NCBI GenBank assembly: GCA_035325705.1
Contig: DAOKZI010000012.1
Location: forward strand, 1 to 64,000
Reading direction: 5' to 3'
Length of the DNA: 64,000 bases
Source: Ga0077536 sp035325705
GTDB lineage: Bacteria > Pseudomonadota > Gammaproteobacteria > Ga0077536
The translations under genes were made by a program, and so were the position numbers. The first letter of the stretch is position 1; the number at the start of each line of letters is the position of its first letter. This document shows, piece after piece, positions 8,806-17,216 of the stretch. Below the pieces are notes generated by a model, which ran no database searches, was not told the DNA's origin, and was given only the letters and a program-made list of their open reading frames with translations.

Positions 8806-9234
8806 ATGATCGATCTCGGCCGCCGCTCGACCACGGATTTCAAGACCGCGCACGCGGCCGAGGAAGCGCGCGAGCGACGCTGGGAGAGCACGTTCTTCAT
8901 GATCAACGTGATCTTCCTGTTGATCCTCTTCTTCATCGTCGCCGCCAACTTCGACGTGCACATGCAGGTGACGCCGCCGAAGTCGGACGCCGCGAACGCC
9001 CTGCCGCCGGACGCGCCGCAGTTGACGGTCACGGCCGAGGCGAAGCTGTTCTTGAACGGCAAGGACGTGACCGGGACGCCGCTGAAGCAGGCGCTCCTGG
9101 CAGCCGGCACCGGCACGGCGCTCAAGATCGCGGCCGACGCGAAGGCGGAGGCCGTTGCGATCGCGAAGCTGATCGACGAAGCCGGCGACGCGGGCGTCAC
9201 GCGCATCGCGATCGTCACCGTGAGCCGCCGCTGA
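8806..9234 (+). CDS. ExbD/TolR-like protein with Asn in place of the key Asp
   Basis: A second 142-residue ExbD-like protein starting 3 nt after the previous stop. The single membrane helix is about 29-48 (TFFMINVIFLLILFFIVA), followed by a periplasmic ExbD fold. Where ExbD and TolR have the proton-binding Asp, this protein has Asn34, so it should not conduct protons by itself. A hetero-pair of one Asp-bearing and one Asp-lacking ExbD is therefore inferred. A pair of repeats separates it from the VWA gene, but the four downstream and upstream genes share orientation and theme. Confidence 0.78.
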   Translation: MIDLGRRSTTDFKTAHAAEEARERRWESTFFMINVIFLLILFFIVAANFDVHMQVTPPKSDAANALPPDAPQLTVTAEAKLFLNGKDVTGTPLKQALLAAGTGTALKIAADAKAEAVAIAKLIDEAGDAGVTRIAIVTVSRR

Positions 9235-9252
9235 TGCCTTCCCGCCTGTTTT

Positions 9253-9415
9253 GTAGCCCGGAAGAAGCGCAGCGGAATCCGGGCCGCGGCCGCAGGCCGC
9301 GGATGGCGTCGAAGTCTTGCGCGCGAGCGCGGAAATGGACCATCCGCTTCCCGTTGACGCCGTGCCAACCCCTTCCCGGATTCCGCGGCGCTGCGCGCCG
9401 CTCCTTCCGGGCTAC
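9253..9415. repeat. Intergenic repeat, family C (inverted pair)
   Basis: Left arm GTAGCCCGGAAGAAGCGCAG and right arm GCTCCTTCCGGGCTAC flank about 100 bp of unrelated sequence. Related pairs lie at 32668-32756 and 62386-62461. It is inserted between the second ExbD gene and the VWA gene. Confidence 0.75.
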
Positions 9416-9441
9416 GGGAGAGTCTGCTCATGGGTCTCTTA

Positions 9442-9530
9442 GCCCGGGTGTAGCGCGCAGCGCGGAACCCGGGATCCGGCGGTCCGAGCCATCGAAGATC
9501 TGGGGTTCCGCTACGCTGCACCCGGGCTAC
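9442..9530. repeat. Intergenic repeat, family A (short form)
   Basis: Arms TAGCCCGGGTGTAGCGCGC and GCTACGCTGCACCCGGGCTAC with a short centre. It ends only 8 bp before the first possible GTG start of the VWA gene, so it occupies the place where that gene's ribosome-binding site or promoter would be. Confidence 0.8.
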
Positions 9531-9538
9531 GGCATTTC

Positions 9539-10786
9539 GTGCAGTCGACTGCCGTGAACCGCTACGCGCGCATCCTCGTCTGGCCGCTGTTGATCGGCGC
9601 CTCGCTCGCGATCCACAGCCTCGTGTCGCGCCGGGTCGGGCACGAGATCGAGCAGACGCAGGCCGCGGCGCAGGCGCTCGCTGACCTCGATGCACAGCGC
9701 AGCCGTCAGGTCGTCATCGAGGTCGCGAAGATCCCCGAGGCCGAGCGTGCAAAACCCGAGCAGCCGCCGACCGACGAGCCGCTGGACTTCGAGGAAGAGT
9801 TCGAGCTCGAACCGCCGGAGATCCTGCTCGCACCGCAGGCGGTCGTGCCGCCGCCGCCGAACGTGCCGCTGGCGCTAACCGCACAAGCGGGCGGGGCCGG
9901 CGAGGACACGGCGCCGATCCGGATCGCCCTGCCCGAGCAGCAGCGGGACCTGGGCGCCGGCATCGCGCGGCATGCGACGGTGCCGACTGTCGGCATCCTC
10001 GCGCCCGTCACCAAGGGAGGCTCCGGCGGCGGCACCGGCGGCGGCATCGCGGGTTTCGGCGTCGGCATCGGCAACGCGCTCGGCGGCTCGTCGAACCAGT
10101 TCGCCGCCTATATCCAGGGCATGCGCGAAGGTGGCCTCGACGTGCTCTTCGTCGTCGACGCCACCGGCTCGATGGGCTGGGTGATCGACGAAGTGAAGGC
10201 GCGCATCATCGACATCGCCGCCGTCGTGCGCTCGCTCGTGCCGATCGCGCGTTTCGGCATCGTCGCTTACCGCGACGAGGACGATCCGGGTTTCGTCACG
10301 AAGGCGCAGCCGCTGACCTACAGCACGCTGAAGCTGCAGGGCTTCCTCGACGGCCTGCGTGCGGAAGGCGGCGGCAACATGTTCGAAGCCGTCTACGAGG
10401 GCGTGAAGGTCGGCATCGAGTCCTCGGACTGGCGCAGCGGCGCGCGCAAGATCCTGATCCTGATCGGCGATGCGCCGCCGGACGAGGACGCGCTGCCGCG
10501 CGTCGTGCGCGAAGTGCAGCGCTTCACCGCCGGCGGCGGCGTGGTGTCGACGCTGGACGTCAGCGATCTGTCGAACCCGGCCGTGATCGAGGCGCGGGTC
10601 GGACGCAAGGTCAATCGTGCGCTGTATCGCAACGAAGCGATGTACCAGTTCCGGAACATCGCCGATGCCGGCAACGGCGATGCCGCGACGCTCGAAGGCG
10701 ACGTATCGCTGACGCGCCGTCTGATCAAGCTGATCATGGGCGATCAGTTCGCGCGCGAGATGCAGGCCCTGCTGGAGCTCATCTGA
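9539..10786 (+). CDS. Membrane-anchored VWA-domain protein with Pro-rich spacer
   Basis: A 415-residue protein whose layout resembles TonB with a different C-terminus. An N-terminal membrane anchor (about 12-29, LVWPLLIGASLAIHSLVS) is followed by an acidic and Pro-rich stretch (PEQPPTDEPLDFEEEFELEP, then VVPPPPNVP), a Gly-rich linker and a von Willebrand A domain from about 200. The MIDAS motif reads DATGSMG near residue 207 (D-x-T-x-S form), so metal binding is plausible. The anchored domain would lie in the periplasm. GTG 9539 is the longest start; GTG 9554, giving MNRYARILVW, is as likely because the upstream repeat ends at 9530. Its stop overlaps the next start (TGATG). Likely the effector of the ExbB/ExbD motor, by inference. 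Confidence 0.75.
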   Translation: MQSTAVNRYARILVWPLLIGASLAIHSLVSRRVGHEIEQTQAAAQALADLDAQRSRQVVIEVAKIPEAERAKPEQPPTDEPLDFEEEFELEPPEILLAPQAVVPPPPNVPLALTAQAGGAGEDTAPIRIALPEQQRDLGAGIARHATVPTVGILAPVTKGGSGGGTGGGIAGFGVGIGNALGGSSNQFAAYIQGMREGGLDVLFVVDATGSMGWVIDEVKARIIDIAAVVRSLVPIARFGIVAYRDEDDPGFVTKAQPLTYSTLKLQGFLDGLRAEGGGNMFEAVYEGVKVGIESSDWRSGARKILILIGDAPPDEDALPRVVREVQRFTAGGGVVSTLDVSDLSNPAVIEARVGRKVNRALYRNEAMYQFRNIADAGNGDAATLEGDVSLTRRLIKLIMGDQFAREMQALLELI

Positions 10787-12966
10787 TGCGCCTCTACGCC
10801 TGCCTGCTGATCCTGCTCGTCTGCAGCGGCGCGCGCGCGGCGGACGAGCCGCTGGCGCGCGCGCAGAGCCTGCTCGCGGCACTCGGGCCCGACATCGCCA
10901 CCGAGACCTATGCGCAGACCGCGCGCGACTTCGGCGCGATCGTCGACGAGGTACGCCAGTCCAGTGCGAGCGACGGCACGCTGATCGCGATGCGCAAGGT
11001 CGCGGCCGACATGCGCAAGCGCGCGCAGGAGCGCCTGCGCGCGGCCGAAGCCGCGGCCGGCGACGACGAAGGCGCGCTCGAAAGCCTGTACCGCTCGCAA
11101 GTCTGGGAGCACTTGAGCTTCGCGATGTCGGCTTTCCCGTTCTGGGGCTCCTGGCTCGATCTGACGCTGGCGGATCGGCCCGCGCAGGCCGGCAATCGCG
11201 TGCAGCTCCTGTGGCGCGCCAAGCGCGGCTTTCGCGCGGCTTCGATGCAGATCTATCAGCCGAGTCTCGTCTACGGCGGCTGGCTCGGGCTTGGCTTCGT
11301 CGCGCGCGCCGAGGGCCAGGACGCCCGCGCGCGCCAGATCTTCGACAGCCTGAAACAGGCGCTGGCCTTCGATCCCAAGCACCCCGTGCGCCAGGTGATC
11401 GACGCGGAGCTCGACCGCATGGACGGTCGCGCGCCGATCGCCGCGGCGCCGGCGCCGCCCGCGACACCGGCCGCGCGCTGGGCCGGCGAGCGCGCGCAGG
11501 TCTTCGCGCTGCTCGAGCAGCAGCGCAAGCGCAAGGTCGGCGCGCGCGAGGCCGGCGCGAAGCTGCGCGAGATCGTCGATGCCGGCGGCATGGACATGTC
11601 GCTGCTCGCCGAGCTTTTGAAGTACCAGGCAGAGATCGTCAGCGAGGATCTGCGCGAGTACACCGAGCTCATCGGCGCCGAGTTCGCCTTCAGCAACGAA
11701 CAGTGGTTCAGCGCGGTCCAGAAGTACAAGGCCTTCTTCGCGCAAGAGGCGCGCGGCGCGGACATGAACTTCGATCGCTTCCGCTATCGGCAGGCCGTCG
11801 CCGCCTTCAAGGCCGATCTGAGCACGGAGTCCGCGCAGCTCGCGGAGCGACTGCTCGCGCGCCGCGGGCTGGATGCGGAGCTGCGCAAAGCGACCACCAA
11901 GCTCGCCTACCTCGCGCGGGCACGGCGCATCGATTCGAAGTCGACGGCGGACGCGAAGAATGCGCTGAACCTCGCTGCGAGGCGCTTCCTCGATGCAAGT
12001 CCGTCCGATCCCGACGCCGACGGCGCGCGCGTCGTGCTCGCGCAGGCGAGCGGCGACACGGGCCAGGCGCTGAAGCTCCTCTCCGGCGTGAAGTCCAGCG
12101 CGCGCTTCGAAGGCGGCGTCGAGAGCCTGCGTTTCTACGTCATCGCGCGCCAGTTCGCGAAGGTCGCGAATGCGACGGACGCGAGCGTCGAGAGCCTCGC
12201 GCGCCAAGGCTTGAATGCCTGGGACGAGCTGCCGGCGGAGCAGAAGAAGACGCCGGAGAACCAAGCCTTGTACCTGCAGCTCAAGTCGGTCGCCGATCGG
12301 GATCCCGCCGCCGTGCTCGAGGAGATCGATCGCGCGGAACGGAAACCCGGCCTCGGCGCCGGCAGCCATCGCGCGTACTTCTGGGCCAAGTTGCGCTGCT
12401 GGGATCGCCTCGGCGAGCCCGGCCGCGTGCGCGAGGAAATCGCGAAGCTCGGCGCGGCGCCGGTGCCGAGCTGGATGGCGGAGGCCCTTTATCCCTGGAT
12501 CAAGAAGCAGCCGGATCGCGCGCTGCAGGCCGAGCTCGCCGCGCTGCTCGCGCCCAAGCTGAAGCCCCTGCCCGACATGGAGCGGCGCTTCCGCCTGCTC
12601 GAGATCGAGACCTTGCTCGCGCTGGGTCGCGCAGAGGAAGCCTATGCCGCGGCGCGTGCGCTGATCGCGGACTATCCGAAAGCCGGCGACGCTTATCGCA
12701 TGCTCGGCCGCGCCGCCGCGGCGACCAAGCGCTACGTCGAGGCGGACGATGCCTGGGCCGTGATCACGGACAAGGTGCCGCCATCCTTCGAAGTGTGGTG
12801 GGAAGGCATGTTGAGCCGGATCGAGCTGCGCGCGGCCTCGACCCGGCCGGAAGCGGCCTGCGAGCTGACCGGCAAAGTCGCGCGCGAGGCGAAAGCGCCG
12901 ACGGCCGAGTTGGCGCAGCGCTGGGACGCTCTGCGGCGACGGCTGGCCTGCGCGCCGGCCTCGTGA
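10786..12966 (+). CDS. Periplasmic helical-repeat protein of unknown function
   Basis: A 726-residue secreted protein: signal peptide of about 18 residues (MRLYACLLILLVCSGARA), then almost entirely alpha-helical sequence rich in Ala, Arg, Leu and Glu with TPR-like helix pairs, most evident between about 230 and 680 (for example a repeat around 610-660). I recognise no catalytic motif. It overlaps the VWA stop by one base and so belongs to the same transcript. It is probably a large scaffold or partner of the VWA protein in the periplasm. Whether these are true TPRs needs a profile search. Confidence 0.65.
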   Translation: MRLYACLLILLVCSGARAADEPLARAQSLLAALGPDIATETYAQTARDFGAIVDEVRQSSASDGTLIAMRKVAADMRKRAQERLRAAEAAAGDDEGALESLYRSQVWEHLSFAMSAFPFWGSWLDLTLADRPAQAGNRVQLLWRAKRGFRAASMQIYQPSLVYGGWLGLGFVARAEGQDARARQIFDSLKQALAFDPKHPVRQVIDAELDRMDGRAPIAAAPAPPATPAARWAGERAQVFALLEQQRKRKVGAREAGAKLREIVDAGGMDMSLLAELLKYQAEIVSEDLREYTELIGAEFAFSNEQWFSAVQKYKAFFAQEARGADMNFDRFRYRQAVAAFKADLSTESAQLAERLLARRGLDAELRKATTKLAYLARARRIDSKSTADAKNALNLAARRFLDASPSDPDADGARVVLAQASGDTGQALKLLSGVKSSARFEGGVESLRFYVIARQFAKVANATDASVESLARQGLNAWDELPAEQKKTPENQALYLQLKSVADRDPAAVLEEIDRAERKPGLGAGSHRAYFWAKLRCWDRLGEPGRVREEIAKLGAAPVPSWMAEALYPWIKKQPDRALQAELAALLAPKLKPLPDMERRFRLLEIETLLALGRAEEAYAAARALIADYPKAGDAYRMLGRAAAATKRYVEADDAWAVITDKVPPSFEVWWEGMLSRIELRAASTRPEAACELTGKVAREAKAPTAELAQRWDALRRRLACAPAS

Positions 12967-13069
12967 AGCCATCGAACGAGCGCGCGGCCCCGCGGCCGCA
13001 GAAACGAGACGCGCGAGCGCGCCGGTGCAGGACCGTGCGGCCGCGCCAGCAAGCACAGGAGAGACAGCG

Positions 13070-14629
13070 ATGCGAGTGATCGACTTTTTCGACAAGGCCG
13101 TACTGGCGCAACCGGCGCGCGCGGCCTTCGTGTCGAAGACCCGGACCCATACCTATCGCGAAATGGACGCGCTGGCGCGCCGCGTCGCCCAGGCCATCGT
13201 CGCTACCGGCCTGTCCGACGGCGGCCGCATCGCCGTCTATGCACCGAACGACGTCGATGCCTTCGCCTGCGTGCTCGCGGCCTTTCGCGCCAACGCGACC
13301 TGGGTGCCGATCAACGCGCGCAATGCGCTGGACGCGAACATCGACTTCATGAATCTCACCGAGTGCGAGTGGCTGTTCTATCACAGCAGCTTTGCCGACA
13401 ACGCGCGCGAGATCCGCGCCCAGGTGCCGAGCCTGAAACATCTGGTGTGCATCGACGAGGCGCGTGACGGCGCGCCATCGCTCCAGCAGTTCATGACGCG
13501 CGGCGACGGCGTCGACATCCCGGATCTGCCCTACGATCCCCATCGCATGGCGACGATCCTCGGCAGCGGCGGCACGACCGGCCGCTCGAAGGGCATCCTG
13601 TGGGACAATCTGACGTGGTCGACCCTGATCGCCGAGACCTCGATCACGATGCCGAGCGACAGGCCGCCCGTGCATCTCTGCGCCGCGCCGATGACGCACG
13701 CCGCCGGCATCCTGAGCTTCATGCTGACACCGCAGTGCCCGACGAACGTGGTGCTCGAGAAAATCGATCCGCTGGAGATCATGGAGACGATCCAGCGCCA
13801 CCGCGTCACGCATCTCTTCCTGCCGCCGACCGCGCTGTACGCGATGCTCGCCCATCCGCGCGTGCGCGAGTTCGACTATTCGTCGCTGACGCATTTCCTG
13901 ATCGCGGCCTCGCCGGTGTCGCCGGACAAGCTCGCGGAAGCGGTCGAGGTCTTCGGTCCGTGCATGTGCCAGTGCTACGGCCAGGTCGAGGCGCCGATGC
14001 TGATCACTTACCTGCCGCCGGCGGAAATCGCCGCTGCCGCGCGCGACCCGGCGCTGCGCCATCGCCTGAAGAGCTGCGGCAAGCCGTGCACGCTGACGCT
14101 GATGAGGATCATGGACGACGAGGGCAGGTTGCTGCCGCGCGGGGAGCGCGGCGAAATCGTCGCGCGCGGCAATCTGGTCGCACCCTGCTACTACCGCAAC
14201 CCGGAGGGCACGGCCGAAGCGCGCCGCTACGGCTGGCACCACACCGGCGACGTCGCCTACTGGGACGAGGACGGCTACGTCTACATCATCGATCGCAAGA
14301 AGGACATGATCATCACCGGCGGCTTCAACGTGTTCTCGGCCGAGGTCGAGGCCGCGATCAACGCGCATCCCGGCGTGGAGAACTGCGCGGTGATCGGCAC
14401 GCCGGATCCGAAGTGGGGCGAGGCGGTAACGGCAATCGTCATACTGCGTCCCGGCCAGACGCTCACTGCGGATGCGCTGATCGAGTTCGCGAAGGACAAG
14501 CTCGGCAGCGTGAAGGCGCCGAAAAAAATCGAGATCTGGCCGGATCTGCCGCGCTCGCCGGTCGGCAAGGTGTTGAAGACCGAGATCCGTAAGAAGTTCT
14601 GGGCCGGCAGCGAGCGCGCGGTCAATTGA
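13070..14629 (+). CDS. Acyl-CoA synthetase (AMP-forming, class I adenylating enzyme)
   Basis: A 519-residue ligase that activates a carboxylic acid to its CoA thioester through an acyl-adenylate. Visible signatures: phosphate-binding loop SGGTTGRSKGI near residue 165, YGQVEAPM near 303, the hinge region TGDVAYWDEDGYVYI then RKKDMIITGG near 410-425, and the C-terminal catalytic Lys in SPVGKVLKTEIRKKF. The ATG at 13070 follows AGGAGAG; longer in-frame starts lack one. It is the first gene of a set with a CobW-like GTPase (7 bp on) and DUF1329. The acid substrate cannot be read from the sequence; steroid side-chain, terpenoid or aromatic acids would suit the neighbourhood. Confidence 0.87.
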   Translation: MRVIDFFDKAVLAQPARAAFVSKTRTHTYREMDALARRVAQAIVATGLSDGGRIAVYAPNDVDAFACVLAAFRANATWVPINARNALDANIDFMNLTECEWLFYHSSFADNAREIRAQVPSLKHLVCIDEARDGAPSLQQFMTRGDGVDIPDLPYDPHRMATILGSGGTTGRSKGILWDNLTWSTLIAETSITMPSDRPPVHLCAAPMTHAAGILSFMLTPQCPTNVVLEKIDPLEIMETIQRHRVTHLFLPPTALYAMLAHPRVREFDYSSLTHFLIAASPVSPDKLAEAVEVFGPCMCQCYGQVEAPMLITYLPPAEIAAAARDPALRHRLKSCGKPCTLTLMRIMDDEGRLLPRGERGEIVARGNLVAPCYYRNPEGTAEARRYGWHHTGDVAYWDEDGYVYIIDRKKDMIITGGFNVFSAEVEAAINAHPGVENCAVIGTPDPKWGEAVTAIVILRPGQTLTADALIEFAKDKLGSVKAPKKIEIWPDLPRSPVGKVLKTEIRKKFWAGSERAVN

Positions 14630-14636
14630 GGGCCTC

Positions 14637-15635
14637 GTGGCGAGCATCCCGATCGTTCTGCTGACGGGCTTCCTCGGCAGCGGCAAGACGACGCTGCTGA
14701 AGCGCCTGCTCGCCGAGCCGGCCTGCGCACGCACGATCGTTCTCATCAACGAGTTCGGCGAAGTCGGCATCGATCATCTGGTCGTCGCGAATCTCGCCGA
14801 GAGCATCGTCGAGCTGCGCAACGGCTGTCTGTGCTGCACCATCCGCGGCGATCTCGCGCTGACGCTGCACGAGCTGCTCTATAAACGGCAGCTCGGCGAA
14901 TTGCCGCCCTTCGATCGCATCGTGATCGAGACCAGCGGCCTCGCCGATCCGGTGCCGCTCGCGCACACGCTGATGGTGACGCCGGCGCTCCTGCGCGCCG
15001 TGCACCTCGCGCGCATCGTGACCCTCGTCGATGCGCTGAACGCGCCGCAGACCGTGGCCGCGCACGAGACGGCCGGCGATCAGATCGCGCTCGCCGATCT
15101 CGTGGTGCTGTCCAAGGGCGATCTCGCCACCGCGGCCGCGGCCGAGGCCGCGCGTGCGCTGGTCGCGAGCCTCAATCCGGCGGCCGTCGTCGTCGAGGCC
15201 GTACAGGGCGAGCTGCCGGCCGAGCGGGTCCTCGCCGACGAGCTGGGCGATACCCGCGATCCGGCACGCCGCGGCGCGCTCGTCGCCGCCTGGACCGCGC
15301 GCCACGCCGATCGCGCTCACGGACACGCGCACGGCGCGCGCTACAGGAGCCTCGTCTGCCGGCACGCGGACGCGCTCAGCCTCGCCGGCACCACGGTGTT
15401 CCTCAACCGGGCCGTCAACGAGCTGGGGCCGCGGATCCTGCGCATCAAGGGCATCGCCGGCTTTCGCGAGCGCGGCGGGCGGCCGGCCTTGATCCATGCC
15501 GTGCAAAACCGGTTTTATCCGCTACAGTGGCTGGACGAGTGGCCGGACGCCGACCACGAGAGCAGGCTCGTATTCATCGGTCGCGACTTCGAGCCGGCCA
15601 TCCTCGAGGAACGCTTCGCGGCCCTGTGTGTCTGA
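14637..15635 (+). CDS. CobW/COG0523 family GTP-binding protein
   Basis: A 332-residue G3E-type P-loop GTPase. Walker A is GFLGSGKTTLLKRLL (about 11-25), the metal-binding CxCC motif is NGCLCCTIRGD (about 62-72), a Walker B/switch region reads ETSGLADP, and the guanine-specificity loop is SKGD instead of NKxD. A His-rich linker (RAHGHAHGA) leads to the CobW C-terminal domain. Such proteins deliver zinc, cobalt or iron to client enzymes. It starts with GTG 7 bp after the ligase and precedes DUF1329, so a metal-dependent enzyme of this catabolic set could be the client. It is not near the zinc locus at 34.5-38.4 kb. Confidence 0.82.
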   Translation: MASIPIVLLTGFLGSGKTTLLKRLLAEPACARTIVLINEFGEVGIDHLVVANLAESIVELRNGCLCCTIRGDLALTLHELLYKRQLGELPPFDRIVIETSGLADPVPLAHTLMVTPALLRAVHLARIVTLVDALNAPQTVAAHETAGDQIALADLVVLSKGDLATAAAAEAARALVASLNPAAVVVEAVQGELPAERVLADELGDTRDPARRGALVAAWTARHADRAHGHAHGARYRSLVCRHADALSLAGTTVFLNRAVNELGPRILRIKGIAGFRERGGRPALIHAVQNRFYPLQWLDEWPDADHESRLVFIGRDFEPAILEERFAALCV

Positions 15636-15673
15636 TCGATCGCGATACGCGATCCACGAGCTCGGGAGTCATC

Positions 15674-17047
15674 ATGCATATCCGCAAGTACGATGCCGCT
15701 TACAGCCGGCGCTTGTTTCTGTCCCGCACTGCGCAGGGCCTGCTCGGCGCCGGTGTGCTCGGCTCGGTGTGGGACGCGGTGGCGCAGAACGGCAGCTTCG
15801 AAAAGGCCTATCCGGAAGAGCTGCTGTCGATCGAGGTCTACACCAAGGGCAAGGTGAAACCCGGTGACGTGATCGACGCGAACAACGTCGACGCCGTACA
15901 GGATCTGCTCGATCCCGTGCGCTACATGCAGGTCAAGCAGATGGGCCGCAAGATCGGCGTCGTGCAGTCGACCACGGACATGACGCATCTCTCGCCGGTC
16001 GACTACGTCGAGGCGACGCTGCGCAACCGCGGTCAGGCCCAGCTCGACGAGAAGGGCAACTGCTACACGCTGGACGGCAAGCCGTGGATCGGCGGCAATC
16101 CTTTCCCGGAGCCGCAGTCGGCGCTGGAAGTCTTCGTGCCGATTACCTTGTCCTGGGGCCGTCACGACGTGTCGTTCTACACGGTCAAGGACTACGAGAT
16201 CGATGGCAACGGCAAGCAGGGCTATTTCTACGAGATCTGCTGGTGCGAGTACGCGCCCGTCGCGCGCGTCACGCTCGATCCCAAGCCCTATCGGCCGGGC
16301 ATGGAAGACAAGCTGCGCTACCAGTCCGTCTTCTTCACCTATCCCAACGATGCCAAGGGGACGTCCTTCCTCAATATCTGGTCCTACGATCAGGCGACGT
16401 TCCCCGATTTGCTCGGCTACCTGCCGGCCTTCAAGCGCGTGCGCCGCTTTCCGTCGAGCCAGCGCTTCGAGCCGCTGATCCCGGGCACGACGCTCTACCT
16501 GTCCGACGCGTGGGCGGCCGGCGATCCCTATCTGACCTGGGGCAACTTCAAGATCGTCGGCCGCGGTCCTTTCCTCGCCGGGCTCACGCAGAACTGGAAT
16601 GCGGATCACGAGAACTGGGAAGGCAAGGTGCACGGCGGCCAGCAGGGCGTCACTTTCTGGGACACGAACGTCGAGCTCGTGCCGGAAGTGATCATCGTCG
16701 AGGCCGAGCCGACGGGCTATCCGCGCGCACCGGTCGGCAAGAAGCGCGTCTGGTTCGACGCCCGCACGCTGCTGCCGGTGAACATGGTGACCTACGATCG
16801 CCGCGGCGATCCCTTCAAGTCCTTCGACGGTTCGTACTCGCTGTACGAGAAGGGCGAGAAGAAGGTGATGGACGGCAAGTATCCCTACTGGTCCTGGTGC
16901 AACGTGCATGCCCACGACGTGCAGAGCAACCGCATGACCCGCCTCCAGCAGACGCGCCAAGTGGCCGGCTACGAGATGAAGGTCAACGACGAAAGCCTGT
17001 TCGACAAATTCCTCACCGAAGCCGCGATTCGACGCCTCGGTACTTAG
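15674..17047 (+). CDS. DUF1329 family protein with Tat-type signal
   Basis: A 457-residue exported protein of the DUF1329 family, whose predicted fold resembles LolB-like lipid carriers and which co-occurs with DUF1302 proteins. The N-terminus carries a twin-arginine-like sequence SRRLFLSRTAQGLLGAG and a cleavage site near VAQ-NGS, so Tat export is likely. The ATG at 15674 has GGGAG seven bases upstream; the longer in-frame ORF overlaps the GTPase gene and is rejected. Its usual partner DUF1302 is 8.5 kb upstream, separated here by the ExbB/VWA operon and the ligase. A role in handling hydrophobic substrate in the periplasm is inferred. Confidence 0.82.
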   Translation: MHIRKYDAAYSRRLFLSRTAQGLLGAGVLGSVWDAVAQNGSFEKAYPEELLSIEVYTKGKVKPGDVIDANNVDAVQDLLDPVRYMQVKQMGRKIGVVQSTTDMTHLSPVDYVEATLRNRGQAQLDEKGNCYTLDGKPWIGGNPFPEPQSALEVFVPITLSWGRHDVSFYTVKDYEIDGNGKQGYFYEICWCEYAPVARVTLDPKPYRPGMEDKLRYQSVFFTYPNDAKGTSFLNIWSYDQATFPDLLGYLPAFKRVRRFPSSQRFEPLIPGTTLYLSDAWAAGDPYLTWGNFKIVGRGPFLAGLTQNWNADHENWEGKVHGGQQGVTFWDTNVELVPEVIIVEAEPTGYPRAPVGKKRVWFDARTLLPVNMVTYDRRGDPFKSFDGSYSLYEKGEKKVMDGKYPYWSWCNVHAHDVQSNRMTRLQQTRQVAGYEMKVNDESLFDKFLTEAAIRRLGT

Positions 17048-17064
17048 GCATTCGACGAAGAGAA

Positions 17065-17209
17065 TCTAGCCACGAAGGGCACGGAGGGCACGGAGAAAGA
17101 AATTGGATGGGCCCGCATTGCGGTGACGCCGTCGCGCCCATTGGCGCAGGCGATGCGGAAGCCTCTCATCAATTCATTGTCTTTCTCCGTGTCCTCCGTG
17201 GCTAGATTA
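17065..17209. repeat. 145-bp inverted-repeat element, family D, copy 1
   Basis: Left arm TCTAGCCACGAAGGGCACGG and right arm TCTCCGTGTCCTCCGTGGCT form a long imperfect hairpin between convergent DUF1329 and thiolase genes. A diverged, inverted copy lies at 43173-43315. It may serve as a bidirectional transcription stop, but there is no clear T-tract. Confidence 0.7.
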
Positions 17210-17216
17210 AATTCCT

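Noticed and set aside
7734..12966. Zorya-type anti-phage system
   Set aside because: ExbB resembles ZorA only at the superfamily level; there is no ZorB OmpA domain, helicase or nuclease.
10744..13095. Minus-strand frame of about 783 codons opposite the repeat-protein gene
   Set aside because: Arg/Leu/Ala-rich shadow; the plus strand has a signal peptide and an overlapping start with the VWA gene.
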